From NCBI GenBank assembly GCA_946811185.2, contig OX328112.1, forward strand, positions 17,465,215 to 17,529,214: a DNA stretch of 64,000 nucleotides, in the 5' to 3' direction. This DNA comes from Hippopus hippopus. Its lineage: Eukaryota > Mollusca > Bivalvia > Cardiida > Cardiidae. A program made the translations under genes and the position numbers. This document shows, one piece after another, positions 33,384 to 43,815 of the stretch. The notes under the pieces were generated by a model. The model did not search any database, was not told the DNA's origin, and was given only the letters and a program-made list of their open reading frames with translations. How positions within the stretch are numbered: position 1 is the first letter of the stretch; every line of letters begins with the position of its first letter.

Positions 33384-33734
33384 CACTGTGAATTGGATGT
33401 GTGCTTATCAACCTTATAACTGTCCTCTACAACATGCATTTTTGTCTTGCATTTCGTTCTTCTGTATTTCTATTATATAACTTATAAACTTTAATTGCAT
33501 TTTCACATCTGCATTTCTGCCCATTGTTGAACACTTTGAAAAGTACAAAGCATTTAACTCCATTACATAGCATTTATAGAATTTTGATATAATAAAATCA
33601 AACAGTCTCCTATATATTTGTTATTTGACAAAAATTTTATTTTCGTTGAAATAAAAATAGTTAACATCTAAATGTAGTTCATTATTTTTGTGGCTAAATT
33701 TATCACATCCAATTGTAAAGTCCACTTCAATGGT

Positions 33735-33813
33735 CAACTGTTACAAAACCTGGTCACTTAAATAACAACTGACTGCAGTACTTTCACCACTGAGCCATGC
33801 AGTAGCCCCAAAA
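33735..33813 (-). mobile_element. SINE head fragment, type S1
   Basis: Reverse-strand A-box region: the complement of CACTGAGCCATGCAGTAGCC matches the S1 start at 42083. Confidence 0.4.
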
Positions 33814-34196
33814 AACTATTTCTAACTGCTATTGTTTCATGTTGGAAGAACTGTAACATAAGTAGAGTGTAAGGTTATCGAACAGTAAATATTGTGACAA
33901 AAGTGAGGTAGGCCTACTCTTCCTGTTCATATTCTAACATTGTATTCTTTACTTCAGCATTTCAAAGCCAAATGCTTTTAGTATTATACAGGAATCCTGA
34001 AATGGCAAACACTTTGAGAAAAACAACCGGAGGTTACTGTTAATCGAAACAGGAATCTTATTTGATTATCTGTTGAGATATATTTTTTTTATCCCATACT
34101 TGGTAGATTTGAATGCAAAATATTAGTTTTTTTACAGCCATTTAACATTTACATAAAATCATGCTTTAACTATTCATTATAGGGCATAAGGAATAA

Positions 34197-34463
34197 ATAT
34201 GAGCTGTGCGCTACCAAAAGGGGCATTAATGCACCTCTGTGATACATTATACCAAGCAAGTCATCACAATTATGGATCCTTAAAAATTCATTTTGTATAA
34301 TTATAGGCTGAATCATGGTGTAGAATATATTTTGGAAATGCAGAAAATTGACCCATAGCAAAAAGATTCGGCCCAGGTCAGCCTGCGTGGACTGTGCAGG
34401 GTGACATAGATTGATACTTTTTGCAGATACATTAAGCTCCCTTTTTACAGAGCATGACTCATA
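34197..34463. repeat. MITE family B copy
   Basis: ATATGAGCTGTGCGCTACC to CAGAGCATGACTCATAT with the CCCAGGTCAGCCTGCG palindrome. Confidence 0.78.
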
Positions 34464-34479
34464 TCGTTCTGAAATCATT

Positions 34480-34668
34480 CCCAGGGGACAAAGTTTTAGA
34501 CTATTAAAAACTGAATTGTTCTTATGCCTAAAATGATGTGAATTGTTTTTGAAAGGGTAGAAAACAATTTGGAGAAAGGAAAAAATGCTGGTTACTAGCA
34601 TTTTGTTTCTTTCCAATACTGTTTTCAAAAGCGTCTTTTCTCAGTTTTTTGCTGGTATTGTTTCTTAA
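34480..34668. repeat. MITE family A copy, diverged
   Basis: GACAAAGTTTTAGACTATT end, core AAAATGCTGGTTACTAGCATTTT. Shares TTAA at 34665 with the next copy. Confidence 0.65.
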
Positions 34669-34893
34669 CCCTTTACCAAATAATCCCTGGTTTTTACGGC
34701 CCTGAGATGGAAGCCTTTTGAAAACATTGTGGGAAAAGGAGAAAATGCTGGTAACCAGCATTTTCTCCTTTTCCCACAATGTTTTCTACTTTTCTGAAGT
34801 CAAGTTTCAAATTTTGAGTCACATTTATTTTGTTGTCTGCAAGTGCTTTCAGTTTGGACCAGTCTAAAATTTTGTCGTTTGGTAAAGAGTTAA
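34665..34893. repeat. MITE family A, reference-quality copy
   Basis: 229 bp from TTAACCCTTTACCAAATAAT to TTTGGTAAAGAGTTAA with an uninterrupted core hairpin. Among the least decayed copies in the window. Confidence 0.9.
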
Positions 34894-34984
34894 AAGGCTA
34901 AATTCTGCAATAAGACAGCCATAACCATGTGACATGAGCTGAAAGCAGAGACCTTAACCCAAAGATATCAAAAATATTTTCAGA

Positions 34985-35800
34985 TTGTGAAAAGTACCCA
35001 CGTATTCTGTATTCAAAACTATTTTAAACCCACAAAATCTATGTTCAACTATGTTTTTCGACCCACAAATACTACATTCTAAACTGTTTTAAACAAACAA
35101 ATAATATGTTCAAAACTTTTTTTGAGCGCACAAATTCTATTTTCAAAACTTTTGGACGAACAAAGTCTATTTTCAAACCCTTTTTTCCCCCCACAAAGTC
35201 CATTTTGACCCACAAATCCATGTTCAGAACAATATTGGACCCACAAATTATATCTTTAAAACTGTTTTGAACCAACAAAGTCTAGGTTTAAAACTATTTT
35301 TGACCCACTATTCCTTGAGCAAAACTGTTTTGGTCGATTGTATGGTGTTTAAGGCCATTTTCAGCAATATTTCAACAATATCGCTGCGGCCAGTGCACCT
35401 ATCCATGCTTTCATGGAGTTTCCTTTACTACTACTCCGAACAACATTCTTTCCAAGCCACTGGCTGCTTTCCAACATAAACATCGTCGAAATAATGGTCA
35501 ACGGTGAGAGAGGGACGAATCCTGTCGCAATGACTATCACCCATCCTCGGTTATAGATTGGCCGAGTTGGGTATAGAACCAGTACTGTACACTAACAACT
35601 GAGCTATCGGGGCTTGGCCAAAACTGCTATAGATCAACTGCCTACGTGTATTTTCAAAACTATTTTTGGACCCTCGAAGTCTTTTATAAAACTGTGTTGG
35701 AGCTACAAAGTATTTTCCAGACTGTTTTTTACCCACAAATTCATTGTTCAAAACAGATTTAAATGTCCACAAATTCTATGTTCAAACCTTTAAATGACCA
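34985..35800. repeat. Minisatellite of about 32 bp unit, split by a SINE
   Basis: Variants of GACCCACAAATTCTATGTTC followed by AAAACTRTTTT recur from 34985 to about 35335 and again from about 35620 to 35800. The SINE at 35340-35617 separates the two blocks. Confidence 0.8.
35340..35617 (-). mobile_element. tRNA-derived SINE, type S2, inserted in minisatellite
   Basis: Reverse strand: CCCCGATAGCTCAGTTG (A box), TGGTTCTATACCC (B box), GATGGGTGATAGTCATTGCG, CCATGAAAGCATGGATAGG, and a short AAACACCATAC end. Confidence 0.8.
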
Positions 35801-35919
35801 TACTGACCCAAGAAATATTGGATATTGCTGGCACAAGATTAGATATATACATGTATCAAGTTCAGCTCAGTCTGTTCTTGATTGACAGAAATGACTACCG
35901 CGTAGTTTTAAAGATTTAA

Positions 35920-36031
35920 GCCTTTGCCAAGCATTTTTAAGTTACAGTCCTGAGGTAGGTAGCTTTTGTTGTCTTTGAATTCTTTTAATAATGGACAAGC
36001 TTAAAATTTTGTTGTTTGAAAAAATGTTTAA
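35920..36031. repeat. MITE family A, hairpin deleted
   Basis: CCTTTGCCAAGCATTTTTAAG joined to CTTTTAATAATGGACAAGC and GTTGTTTGAAAAAATGTTTAA. Confidence 0.55.
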
Positions 36032-36063
36032 AGTATGTAGAATTTCAGGTGTGGCTGTTTAAA

Positions 36064-36342
36064 ATTAATTCTTTTACCAAATGACAAAATTTTAGACTTT
36101 CAAATTGACAGCAACTGCAGATGACAAATTAGGCGAGGCTCTGAAAATGGAGGAATTTGCCTTTGAAAGGGAAGAAAAACAATTTGAGACCAGGAGAAAA
36201 TGTTTGTAATCAGTCTTCTGCTTTTCCAAAAATGTGTTCTGTCATTTCAAAGACAAACCATTTGAGCCATGTTTTATTTGCCGTCTGCGAATTCTTTCAA
36301 TTTAAACAAGTCTAAAATTTTACAGTTTGGTAAAGAATTTAA
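36064..36342. repeat. Foldback form of MITE family A
   Basis: Both arms are the same side of the element: TTAATTCTTTTACCAAATGAC...GACAAATTAG on the left, and GCCGTCTGCGAATTC...GTTTGGTAAAGAATTTAA on the right. The whole unit is one long imperfect palindrome. Confidence 0.65.
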
Positions 36343-36552
36343 CCCTTAACCTGCTAAATAAGTTATCATAAAACTTCCAAGCCGATAGTAAAAACACGAA
36401 TAATGCTACTCCAAACTTATATTTTGGAGAAATATTTTACTATATCAGACAACGCAGATCTAAGATCAGACTGCACATTCTTTGCAGTCTGATCTTGGAT
36501 CTACACTGTCTGCAGAAGGTCAGTGAGTGGCGCTTAGCAGTCTAAGGATTAC
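36339..36552. repeat. MITE family C copy
   Basis: TTAACCCTTAACCTGCTAAA to GCTTAGCAGTCTAAGGATTA, palindrome TAAGATCAGACTGCACA / complement. Confidence 0.78.
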
Positions 36553-36577
36553 AGTATGTAGAATTTCAGGTGCGGCC

Positions 36578-36806
36578 ATATTGACTCTTTATAAACGAAA
36601 AAATTTTGAACCGGTTCATATTGAGAGCAGATATATACAACAAACTGAAGCTCAAAATGAAGGAAATTGTCTTTTAAAGAGAAGAAAACTTTTTTGGAAA
36701 AAGACGAAATGTTTTTTACTAAGATTTTCTCCTTTTTCCACATGTTTTCCAAAGTCTTCTGTTTCAGGGTCGTTAAAACTTGGATTGTTTGATAAAAAGT
36801 AAAGGG
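36578..36806. repeat. MITE family A copy, decayed
   Basis: TTGACTCTTTATAAACGAAA end, core GAAATGTTTTTTACTAAGATTT, and distal GGATTGTTTGATAAAAAGT. Confidence 0.6.
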
Positions 36807-36833
36807 CTAACTTTCCTTATGTTATCAGCTTTT

Positions 36834-37690
36834 AATCCTTAAACCGCAAACAAAATTAAATTTGCATTTTCAGTAAGTACACAAAATTTATATTAATGTT
36901 GCGATGCCAATACCATCTTTGACCAGAATACCTAAAGAAAAAATGGACAGTGTAGATCAATGACCAGACTTCACGTTCTGTGCAGTCTGATCTTGATCTC
37001 TCCTGTCAGCTAAAGTACTAAATGTTGATCTTATCTTGCTAACTGTTAATGCCTTTACGTTGTGCCATAACTCTTCACCAGACAATAAACTTTGGACTTG
37101 TCCATTTGACCGTATTAACAGACGACAGGCAAATTTAATATTGTTCATATGATGGTGTTTTTATTGGATAGGGTAGAAAACATTGTCGAAAACGACGTGC
37201 TGGTTAAATTTACTTGTGTTTTTCTTTTTTCAAAAAGTTTTTAAAAAGACTTCTCAGTGAAAGCCATAAACACATAGGATTGTTTGATAAAGAGTTAAGA
37301 TAAGGTTTTAGATTGACTATGTACATGTACATATTTAGGTCTACGTCGTAATATCAAGTGTAACTTTATGTAGATGGTAAGTGTTGCATATCTTTAGATA
37401 TTGTGTTTTGTGCAGTCTGATCTTAATTTACACTGTGCGCAAAAGCACTTTATGTTTATCTTTTCCTTGCTAGAGATCAATGCCTTCACAATGTGTTCAA
37501 GATAAGGTTTTAGAATGGCTACATGTTGGTGTCTACGTTGTAAAATTAACTGATTCTATAAGCCTCCTATGCTGGTAGTGAGTGTTGCATATCTTTTAAT
37601 GTTACAGTTTGTGTAGTCTGATCTTGATCTTTACTCTCCGAAAAAGTACATTTTTTGGTGAACTAGGACAATTGATGCCGGATTTTCTGA
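36834..37690. repeat. Family C-derived tandem array with a MITE insertion
   Basis: Three units carry GTGCAGTCTGATCTT followed by a CTTGCTA..AATGCCTTYAC segment. The 2nd and 3rd begin GATAAGGTTTTAGA at 37299 and 37501, a period of 202 bp. A family A copy (37068-37298) sits between unit 1 and unit 2. Confidence 0.65.
37068..37298. repeat. MITE family A copy inside the tandem array
   Basis: AACTCTTCACCAGACAATAA to TTTGATAAAGAGTTAA; the core has decayed. Confidence 0.65.
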
Positions 37691-37726
37691 ACAATTTGAC
37701 TGGTTTGTTTAATTTTTAAAAGCTGT

Positions 37727-38010
37727 TCTCAATATTATGTAAGGTACATCGCAGAGGCCAGTACGGAAATCCATACTTTCCTGGAGTTTTTTTCACTAGT
37801 ACTTCACACAATATTCTTCCCATGCCAGTGACTGCTTTACCACTAAGCCATCGTCGAAACAGTGATTAGTGGAAAAATTAACCCTATCACAATGATTACG
37901 AATATCATCAATCCTTGGAAATAAAAGTTAAAATTGGCCAAGCTGGAAATTCGAATCAGTGAGCTCATGGTTTCGGGCCTTGTACGGTACCGACTGCGTT
38001 ACCAGGTTTG
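37727..38010 (-). mobile_element. tRNA-derived SINE, type S2, decayed
   Basis: CATCGCAGAGGCCAGTACG, GCCAGTGACTGCTTTACC, CCTATCACAATGATTACG and GGCCAAGCTGGAAATTCG in reverse order of the family. It ends 40 bp before the start codon of the membrane-protein gene, so it may supply promoter or 5' UTR sequence. Confidence 0.65.
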
Positions 38011-38054
38011 GTATAACTGTAATGTAGTTGTCTTTTTACATGTTTCAAGATGCC

Positions 38055-38691
38055 ATGGATGGCAAATTAGTCTTTGTGACGATGATGGTAGTGGTGTCAC
38101 ATCTTAGAATAACAACATCAACATCAACATCAACACCACCAACAACAACAAGCTTAACAACAAAAGGTATCGCGTCTACAACAACTACAGCTTCAATCGA
38201 TAGTTCTATAGAAACACCCACAACTACAGAAACACCACCTTCCACAAAGAATTCGTCAGTAACAAGTTTACAACCACCGCCGTCACCACCCGAGTCTTCA
38301 AGTCCTATAAAGCCGTCTACAGTTACTGAAAACATTTCATCATCCGATAAGAATAGTACAACACCAGTTTACACTGAAACTTCACATCCATCTTCCGTAG
38401 TTTTCATTACATCATCATTTACGGAGGTTCAAAATAGTTCAACTGATTTAAAACCAAGTGAACATTCAGACTCTATATCGGTAGCGTCGTCAAATGTTTC
38501 CACAGAATTATTAGATACCTCGACAATATTGGCTGTTTCTACGGACACGTTTACTGTGATAGAAAGTATTTCAGCTACCTCTGTGATGGCTGGAGCTTCA
38601 GACTCTATAGTTGTAGAAAGTTCATCCATTTTGCCGTCCCTTAGTGTAGAAGTGTCAACAAAACCTGTTGATAATGCTGCGTCACTATCAA
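38055..38691 (+). CDS. Exon 1 of mucin-like membrane protein
   Basis: Start codon at 38055, donor GTTAGT at 38692. Encodes the signal peptide and the Thr/Ser-rich ectodomain (residues 1-212). The beginning shows a run of ACA/ACC/TCA codons (TSTSTSTPPTTTS). Confidence 0.75.
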
Positions 38692-41600
38692 GTTAGTTTC
38701 TTTTCTTTGTGAGTCTTGCTCTGTGAAACGGGGATTTAATGCATTTGCAAAAAGTTTAGACCCATGTCAGCCTGCGCAGTCCCCACAGGCTGACATTGGT
38801 CGAAACCTTTTTGCCATCAGTAAATTTTCTGCATGTCCAAACCCATACTTCCACATGATCTCGTCGGTTGTTAGACAGAATGGGTTTCATGGATACATAA
38901 AAGCTTGTGTGATGACCTGCTGGGTACAATGCATTACGGATATTCATTAAGCCCCCTGTTGCCAAAGCATGGTTCACATGTTTGATGGCAAATTTGCCCA
39001 TATTGAAAGACGACAATAATGATAATTTATAAGACCGAGTATACAAAAGAGAAATGAACAACTAGCGCGCTGAATGAACGAAACATACCATTTCAATGTA
39101 GCCAAAATATTGCAACTTCAAGCTTGTTTTGGCCAAAATTTATAACAAGTAGCGAACAGTGTAGATCTAGGATCAGACTGCACATTTTGTACATTCTGAT
39201 TTTGATTACACTTTCTGCAAAATCAAATTTAAACCGGGTACAGCACTTACTGGGTTAAGTGGGACCCAAATGACCAGATGTATGTTTGTTAGAGCATAAA
39301 GGTTAAACTTGTGAGCAAAGTGAAAATGTCCTATATTTATACATATGTAGTATCATGATGTGATATTTAAAACATGGTGGGAAAAGTAACTATTCTTTCG
39401 TATCAAGCAATTGCTTCTTTTTCCAAAAGCTTTTCAGAGTGATGCCGTCATGGGAAAGTGCGCTCCTAGGTTGTGGCGCGTTCCACAAGGGAGTGCTGTT
39501 TCTTTGGTACACGGATTGTCGTTGAGCAGGGATTTGTATGGTTAAGGCGTAGGTCAGATTCTTTATCTTCAATTTGGAAGTCCGATACACTAATTTCTGA
39601 GCTACCCGGACGGGCTTTTGTGGGAGTGTCCTTCCGCAATACACTTAAGAGTCCTAGCCTAGTACTTGTGATACTGGACACATACGGATAAGTGACATAC
39701 TTGTACATGGATAGTCGAGTTGTCAACGTAACATGTATTAAATAATGTCGAAAGCGGCATAAAAGACTTAAATTATGGTATGTCAGTGTAGGGTACGGGT
39801 GTGTAGGGAATGAAGGAAGGACATCGATGACTTTATTAGAGAGAGAGAAAAAAGGTAGATCTAATTATTTAACGAATAATGATAATATTATCTTTCAAGC
39901 TCACCAAGAATGTTCAAACAAGGTGTCAGAACTTAAACAAGACCGGAACATCATACTAGGTGTACTGTTAGCGGTGTGTGCAGTACTTCTGTTGTTACTT
40001 ATAGCAGCTTGTATCCGGCTTCGACGTCTAGGGTAAGTTCTAAACGTTTCTGTGTAGCACAATGAACACTATGAATTCCACAGGGAATGAATGAAACACT
40101 ATGAAAAACAACACTCTACTGTTGATATTTCGGCAATTGCCCTTTTCAAGACTTCGAGTGTTCGAAACATTTTTTCCACCAGAAGATTTTTAGAACAAAT
40201 CTGGATCTTTGTTCTAGGGGAAAAGTGTTTCGAACTTTTGAAAAAGGCAATAGCCGAAAAATCGAACAATAGATGTGAAAAATAATGTGGGCTTTATTGA
40301 GTACACAAAACTAGATATGGAGTAGATCTACTGGTTAAAAAATCTTCAGGAAAACATGGATATGTGCACTGGCCGCCGCAATATAAAGGAAAACGGCGTT
40401 AAACACAATTATATGAGCCATGCTCTGGCAAAAGGGGGCTTAATGCATCTCCGTAATCCATCATACCAAGAAAGCCATCACATACTTATGGATCCATAAT
40501 AGCCACTTTTTTTAACACCGACTCAATCATGAGGTAGACTGATCCTTTGACATGCAGAAAATCGACCAATAGCGAAAAGTTTCGGCCCAGGTCAGCCTGC
40601 GCGGACTGCGCAGGCTGACCTGGGTCGAAACTTTTCGCAGATGCATTAAGCCCCCTTTTCACAGAGCGCGGCTCATATAAATGATTCGTGCTCTGTAAAG
40701 AGGGATCTTATGCTTGGAAATCTGGAGAAAGTATCGAACCAGGTCAGCCTGCACAGTCCGTGCAGGCTGACCTGAGTAGAAACTGTTAGCCATTCAGGTC
40801 AATTTTCTGCGTGTCAAAGGACCAGTCTAGCTCAATATTCAGCCGCTTCAAAAACAAAATGGATTTTATGGACCCATACATATATAGCGACTCACTTGGT
40901 ATAATGCACAAGGAAGATGCCTTAAACTCCTTTTTGCCAGAGCGTCGCTCAAGTTATTAAAAGGGACGAAAACATTACTGTCTTCAAGAAACTTTTGAAA
41001 ATAGTCTGCAACATGACGAAGATATGAACACGATTCGTCTGCATACAGTTTGTGCTAAAAATAGACATAAACGCTGCAGCTCTTGGATAAAAGTGTATAG
41101 GATTTCATATTGCACAAATACATGTCGATCCCATTCTGCCAAGAATGTTGAATGGCGGTTGACAAATGATAAACTTGTTAATCCTACACCAGCTAGCAAT
41201 AGACAACTGGAAACACTGGAAACAACTTTACAAACGTTGCTTGCTGGGGGGGGGGGATGGGGGGGGGGGGGAAATAAGAAAAGAAAAATCGTATGCGGAA
41301 TAGATCTAGTATTAGTCTAAATATAGATATAAACGCTTTGCCAGTTCCAAGATATAATGTAGTACGGTCTTTAGCACCAATATTGGTTCCTTTTCGTTAA
41401 GACTGTTATATGGCACTCAAAACGGATAAATAAAGCAAGCCTGGACTGAAACAAAAATCAAAGTATTGAAAGTACTGATAGACTAGCGAATGTGGAATAC
41501 GCGACCTCGATAAAGGCAATACTTAGATGGTTCATACAAGATTGGAAAAAAAAAATGTTCCAACCCGGCTATCAAGTCCGATCCGGTTCGGCCGGGTCCA

Positions 41601-43165
41601 ATCCAGTTTTTTAGTCCGATCCTGCTCGATCCGGTGACTTTATCTATTGTTTATAGCTATTAACTTGCCTTAATAAGAAATGCCATGAAAAAACTCTGTT
41701 CTTGTATCTTTACTCGACGAGTCATAGAAATAGACATCTTGATCTTGAGTTAGATAATCGACGGTAGCCTGGTTCGGGATAAAAAAATATTCAGATATCG
41801 ATGTTGAAACATAAAACTTCAGACTGATTTGTATGAAAAATATGAAATCTAATTACAACCAGGATTTTCGGCCTTTTCCACGATGCTCAACAGGTTAATG
41901 GCGACACCGGTGTCTCACATCATATATTTCACACTAATATACTGAAAGGTAAACAACTCGTAATGTATTTTCAATACCCTAGCACTTGACGGATTTGACG
42001 CCGTTTACAAGCCATTTTACTAAGTACTAATATTGACACCCATAGTAACAACGGATGTTGGTTTATCACTTTCAAGGGGGTCCTGCGTGGCTCAGTGGTA
42101 AAGTGTAGGACTTGTGACCTGAAGGCCCTGGGCTAGAGCCTTACTGGCTCCGCTTGGTTTTTCGTGGGAGTGTCCTTGGGCAAGACACCTCAGAGCCCTA
42201 GCCTAGTACTGGTGGAAGCCAGGAAATGCATGAATATGTGAGCTGTCGCCATGATATGACTGATATAATGTTGAAGCGGTGTAAAACACCATTCAATAAA
42301 TCAATCAAAGTCACTTTCAAGCTAGATATTTCTTAGCAATTTGAAATGTCTGAAATTGTGATATGATTTTCTTGTAGAACAATATTTCCGCTATCCTAAA
42401 ATATGTTCCCGAATCGATCTCGGGATCCACATAATAGTAAGCGATCGTCTTATCCAATCAACAATTTTGAAAGCACAGACCATTATATGAGCATTTCCTG
42501 TCATAACGGTTTTTAGCATCTGCAAAAAGTATCGAGAAAGGTCAGCCTGGGCATTCAGTGTAGGCTGACCTAGGTCGAAACTTTGTGCTTTTGGTAAATT
42601 TCCTGCATATCTAAGGACCATTCTATCTCATAGTTTTGTTGGTTGTTATACAATATGGATTTTATGAATCCATGATTATGTGATGACTTGCTTGGTATAA
42701 TGCGCCAAAGAGATGCATTAACCCTTATCCGGCTGAATAAGTGAAATTAAACTTTCAAGCCGATATTAAAAACCTAAGTTTTACTATTTCAAAGTTATTT
42801 TTGGGGGAAAGACATCTTCTTATCGGACAGTGTAGATTTAAGATCAGACTGCACGTTCTGTGCAGTCTGATCTTGATCTACACGGTCCGCAAAAGGTTCT
42901 TGAGTCGCGCTTAGCAGCCAAAGGGTTAAACTCTCTTTTGCCAAAGCATGGCTCAGATATTCTGATTTCAAACGCATGCATATCACGGCTATACAGAAAT
43001 ATAGGACTAAATCAGAATTGCGCAGGCGCCAATTAATTTTGTCTTTGGTCAACCCGAAAGAGAATTCTTATTTCTATCACTCGCCTCATTTCTTTGTCTC
43101 TTTGTAGTGACTCGGTCATGAGTATAAAAAAGAAGTACGACATTAACGAGACCAACAATCTATAA
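38055..43165 (+). CDS. Mucin-like single-pass membrane protein, three exons
   Basis: Joining 38055-38691, 39900-40032 and 43108-43165 gives 276 codons including TAA, with split phases 1 and 2 matching. The ATG has a strong Kozak context (GCCATGG). Residues 1-17 (MDGKLVFVTMMVVVSH) look like a short signal peptide. Residues 20-212 are Ser/Thr/Pro-rich with five N-x-S/T sequons and no Cys, typical of a heavily O-glycosylated stalk. One Cys (217) lies just outside a 22-residue helix (230-251, IILGVLLAVCAVLLLLLIAA). The tail is 24 residues and basic (RLRRLGDSVMSIKKKYD). The ligand and family are unknown; such proteins often serve as surface mucins or adhesion receptors. An upstream exon spliced at the AG at 38048 is an alternative to the ATG start. 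Confidence 0.72.
38712..38980. repeat. MITE family B copy in intron 1
   Basis: GTCTTGCTCTGTGAAACGGG end, CATGTCAGCCTGCGCAGTCC palindrome, and CAAAGCATGGTTCACATG end. Confidence 0.75.
38985..39258. repeat. MITE family C copy, decayed
   Basis: GAACAGTGTAGATCTAGGAT and CAGACTGCACATTTTGTACA with end TACTGGGTTAAG. Confidence 0.5.
39437..39760 (+). mobile_element. tRNA-derived SINE, type S1, diverged
   Basis: TTTGTGGGAGTGTCCTTCCG, GAGTCCTAGCCTAGTACTTG and a GTCGAAAGCGGCATAAAAGA end match the S1 body. The head is scrambled. Confidence 0.6.
39900..40032 (+). CDS. Exon 2 of mucin-like membrane protein: transmembrane
   Basis: Acceptor TCTTTCAAG ending 39899, donor GTAAGT at 40033; starts phase 1, ends phase 2. 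Encodes HQECSNKVSELKQDRN, the transmembrane helix and RLRRL. Confidence 0.8.
40340..40410 (+). mobile_element. SINE type S2, 3' fragment
   Basis: GGAAAACATGGATATGTGCA, CTGGCCGCCGCAATATAAAG and AAACGGCGTTAAACACAATT form the 3' part of S2, directly abutting the next MITE. Confidence 0.65.
40411..40678. repeat. MITE family B, reference-quality copy
   Basis: 268 bp from ATATGAGCCATGCTCTGGC to CAGAGCGCGGCTCATAT with a perfect GTCAGCCTGCGCGGACTGCG palindrome. Confidence 0.9.
40686..40954. repeat. MITE family B copy, reversed neighbour
   Basis: TTCGTGCTCTGTAAAGAGGG to CCAGAGCGTCGCTCAAG, opposite orientation to the copy at 40411, 8 bp away. Confidence 0.75.
41246..41271. repeat. Poly(G) tract
   Basis: Interrupted G run of about 26 bases; long G runs are rare in this AT-rich window. 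Confidence 0.85.
42077..42310 (+). mobile_element. tRNA-derived SINE, type S1, intact with target duplication
   Basis: Head CCTGCGTGGCTCAGTGG (A box) and CCCTGGGCTAGAGCC (degenerate B box), body to GGTGTAAAACACCATTC, tail AATAAATCAATCAA. Flanked by a perfect 11-bp duplication TCACTTTCAAG (42066-42076, 42311-42321), the youngest-looking retroposon in the window. Confidence 0.88.
42500..42958. repeat. MITE family B interrupted by MITE family C
   Basis: Family B sequence runs 42500-42717 (GCATCTGCAAAAAGTATCG, GGTCAGCCTGGGC), breaks at TTAA, and resumes at 42930 (CTCTCTTTTGCCAAAGCATG). Confidence 0.85.
42718..42929. repeat. MITE family C, full length, in a family B host
   Basis: TTAACCCTTATCCGGCTGAA to AGCAGCCAAAGGGTTAA. 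TTAA is duplicated; the uninterrupted host elsewhere reads GATGCATTAAGCCCCC. Confidence 0.9.
43108..43165 (+). CDS. Exon 3 of mucin-like membrane protein: tail and stop
   Basis: Acceptor TCTCTTTGTAG ending 43107. Its first base completes the Gly codon, then DSVMSIKKKYDINETNNL and TAA at 43163-43165. The short exon was found by phase matching alone. A following 3' UTR was not delimited. Confidence 0.72.
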
Positions 43166-43332
43166 CAGTGTTGGAAAGCGGCTAAAGCTACAAAGCTGGC
43201 ATCTAAGATGTTCTGTATTCAAAGCCGATAGAGGTTTGGCCAACGATAACTCGTTTTCATCAACTTTCACGAATCGTAGTGTGCATGTACATAGGCAACT
43301 GTTATAATAATGGAAAAACTGTTTTTCAATCA

Positions 43333-43480
43333 ACTCATAACCAAACTATTGGAGTGTAAACGACCCTGAGGGGAAAGACTTTTAAAAACATTGTGGGAAA
43401 ACATGAAACAAATGGTAACCAGCTGTATCGTCTGTAAATTCTTTCAATATGGACTAGTCTAAGGTTTTTTTCGTTTGGTA
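43333..43480. repeat. MITE family A, internally deleted
   Basis: CATAACCAAACTATTGGAG, AACATTGTGGGAAAACATG, then directly ATCGTCTGTAAATTCTTTC. Confidence 0.55.
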
Positions 43481-43815
43481 TTTTTTTTTTTAAGGAATGA
43501 GTCTAGCTATGACAACAAATTGGGAATTTCGTTGCTAAAATTAAAATTACGTTACTACATTAAGACTTGGAAGACCTCTTTTTATTTCGTGTGGATGATT
43601 TGAAACACATCAGTTCATTTGTCTAAAGTTCCATAAAATTTCACCACGGAACCAATGAAATCCTAAAGAAACGAGATTTTGCCTGTCTAATACTACCATA
43701 ATACATAAATATATATGGGTTACCGGTAGCAGGTACTAGACGTGGGTCTTGGCTATTTTGTCATTCAGTCGTCTTTTGTGCTCATAGTATTTTTAACCTG
43801 CCGGTTTCAACATTA

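Noticed and set aside
38050..38106. Alternative frame reading CHGWQISLCDDDGSG, EGF-like at first sight
   Set aside because: It hits a stop after 18 codons, and only the other frame joins to the transmembrane exon.
38045..38335. Minus-strand open frame of Val/Asp-rich sequence
   Set aside because: It is the antisense shadow of the Thr/Ser-rich exon.
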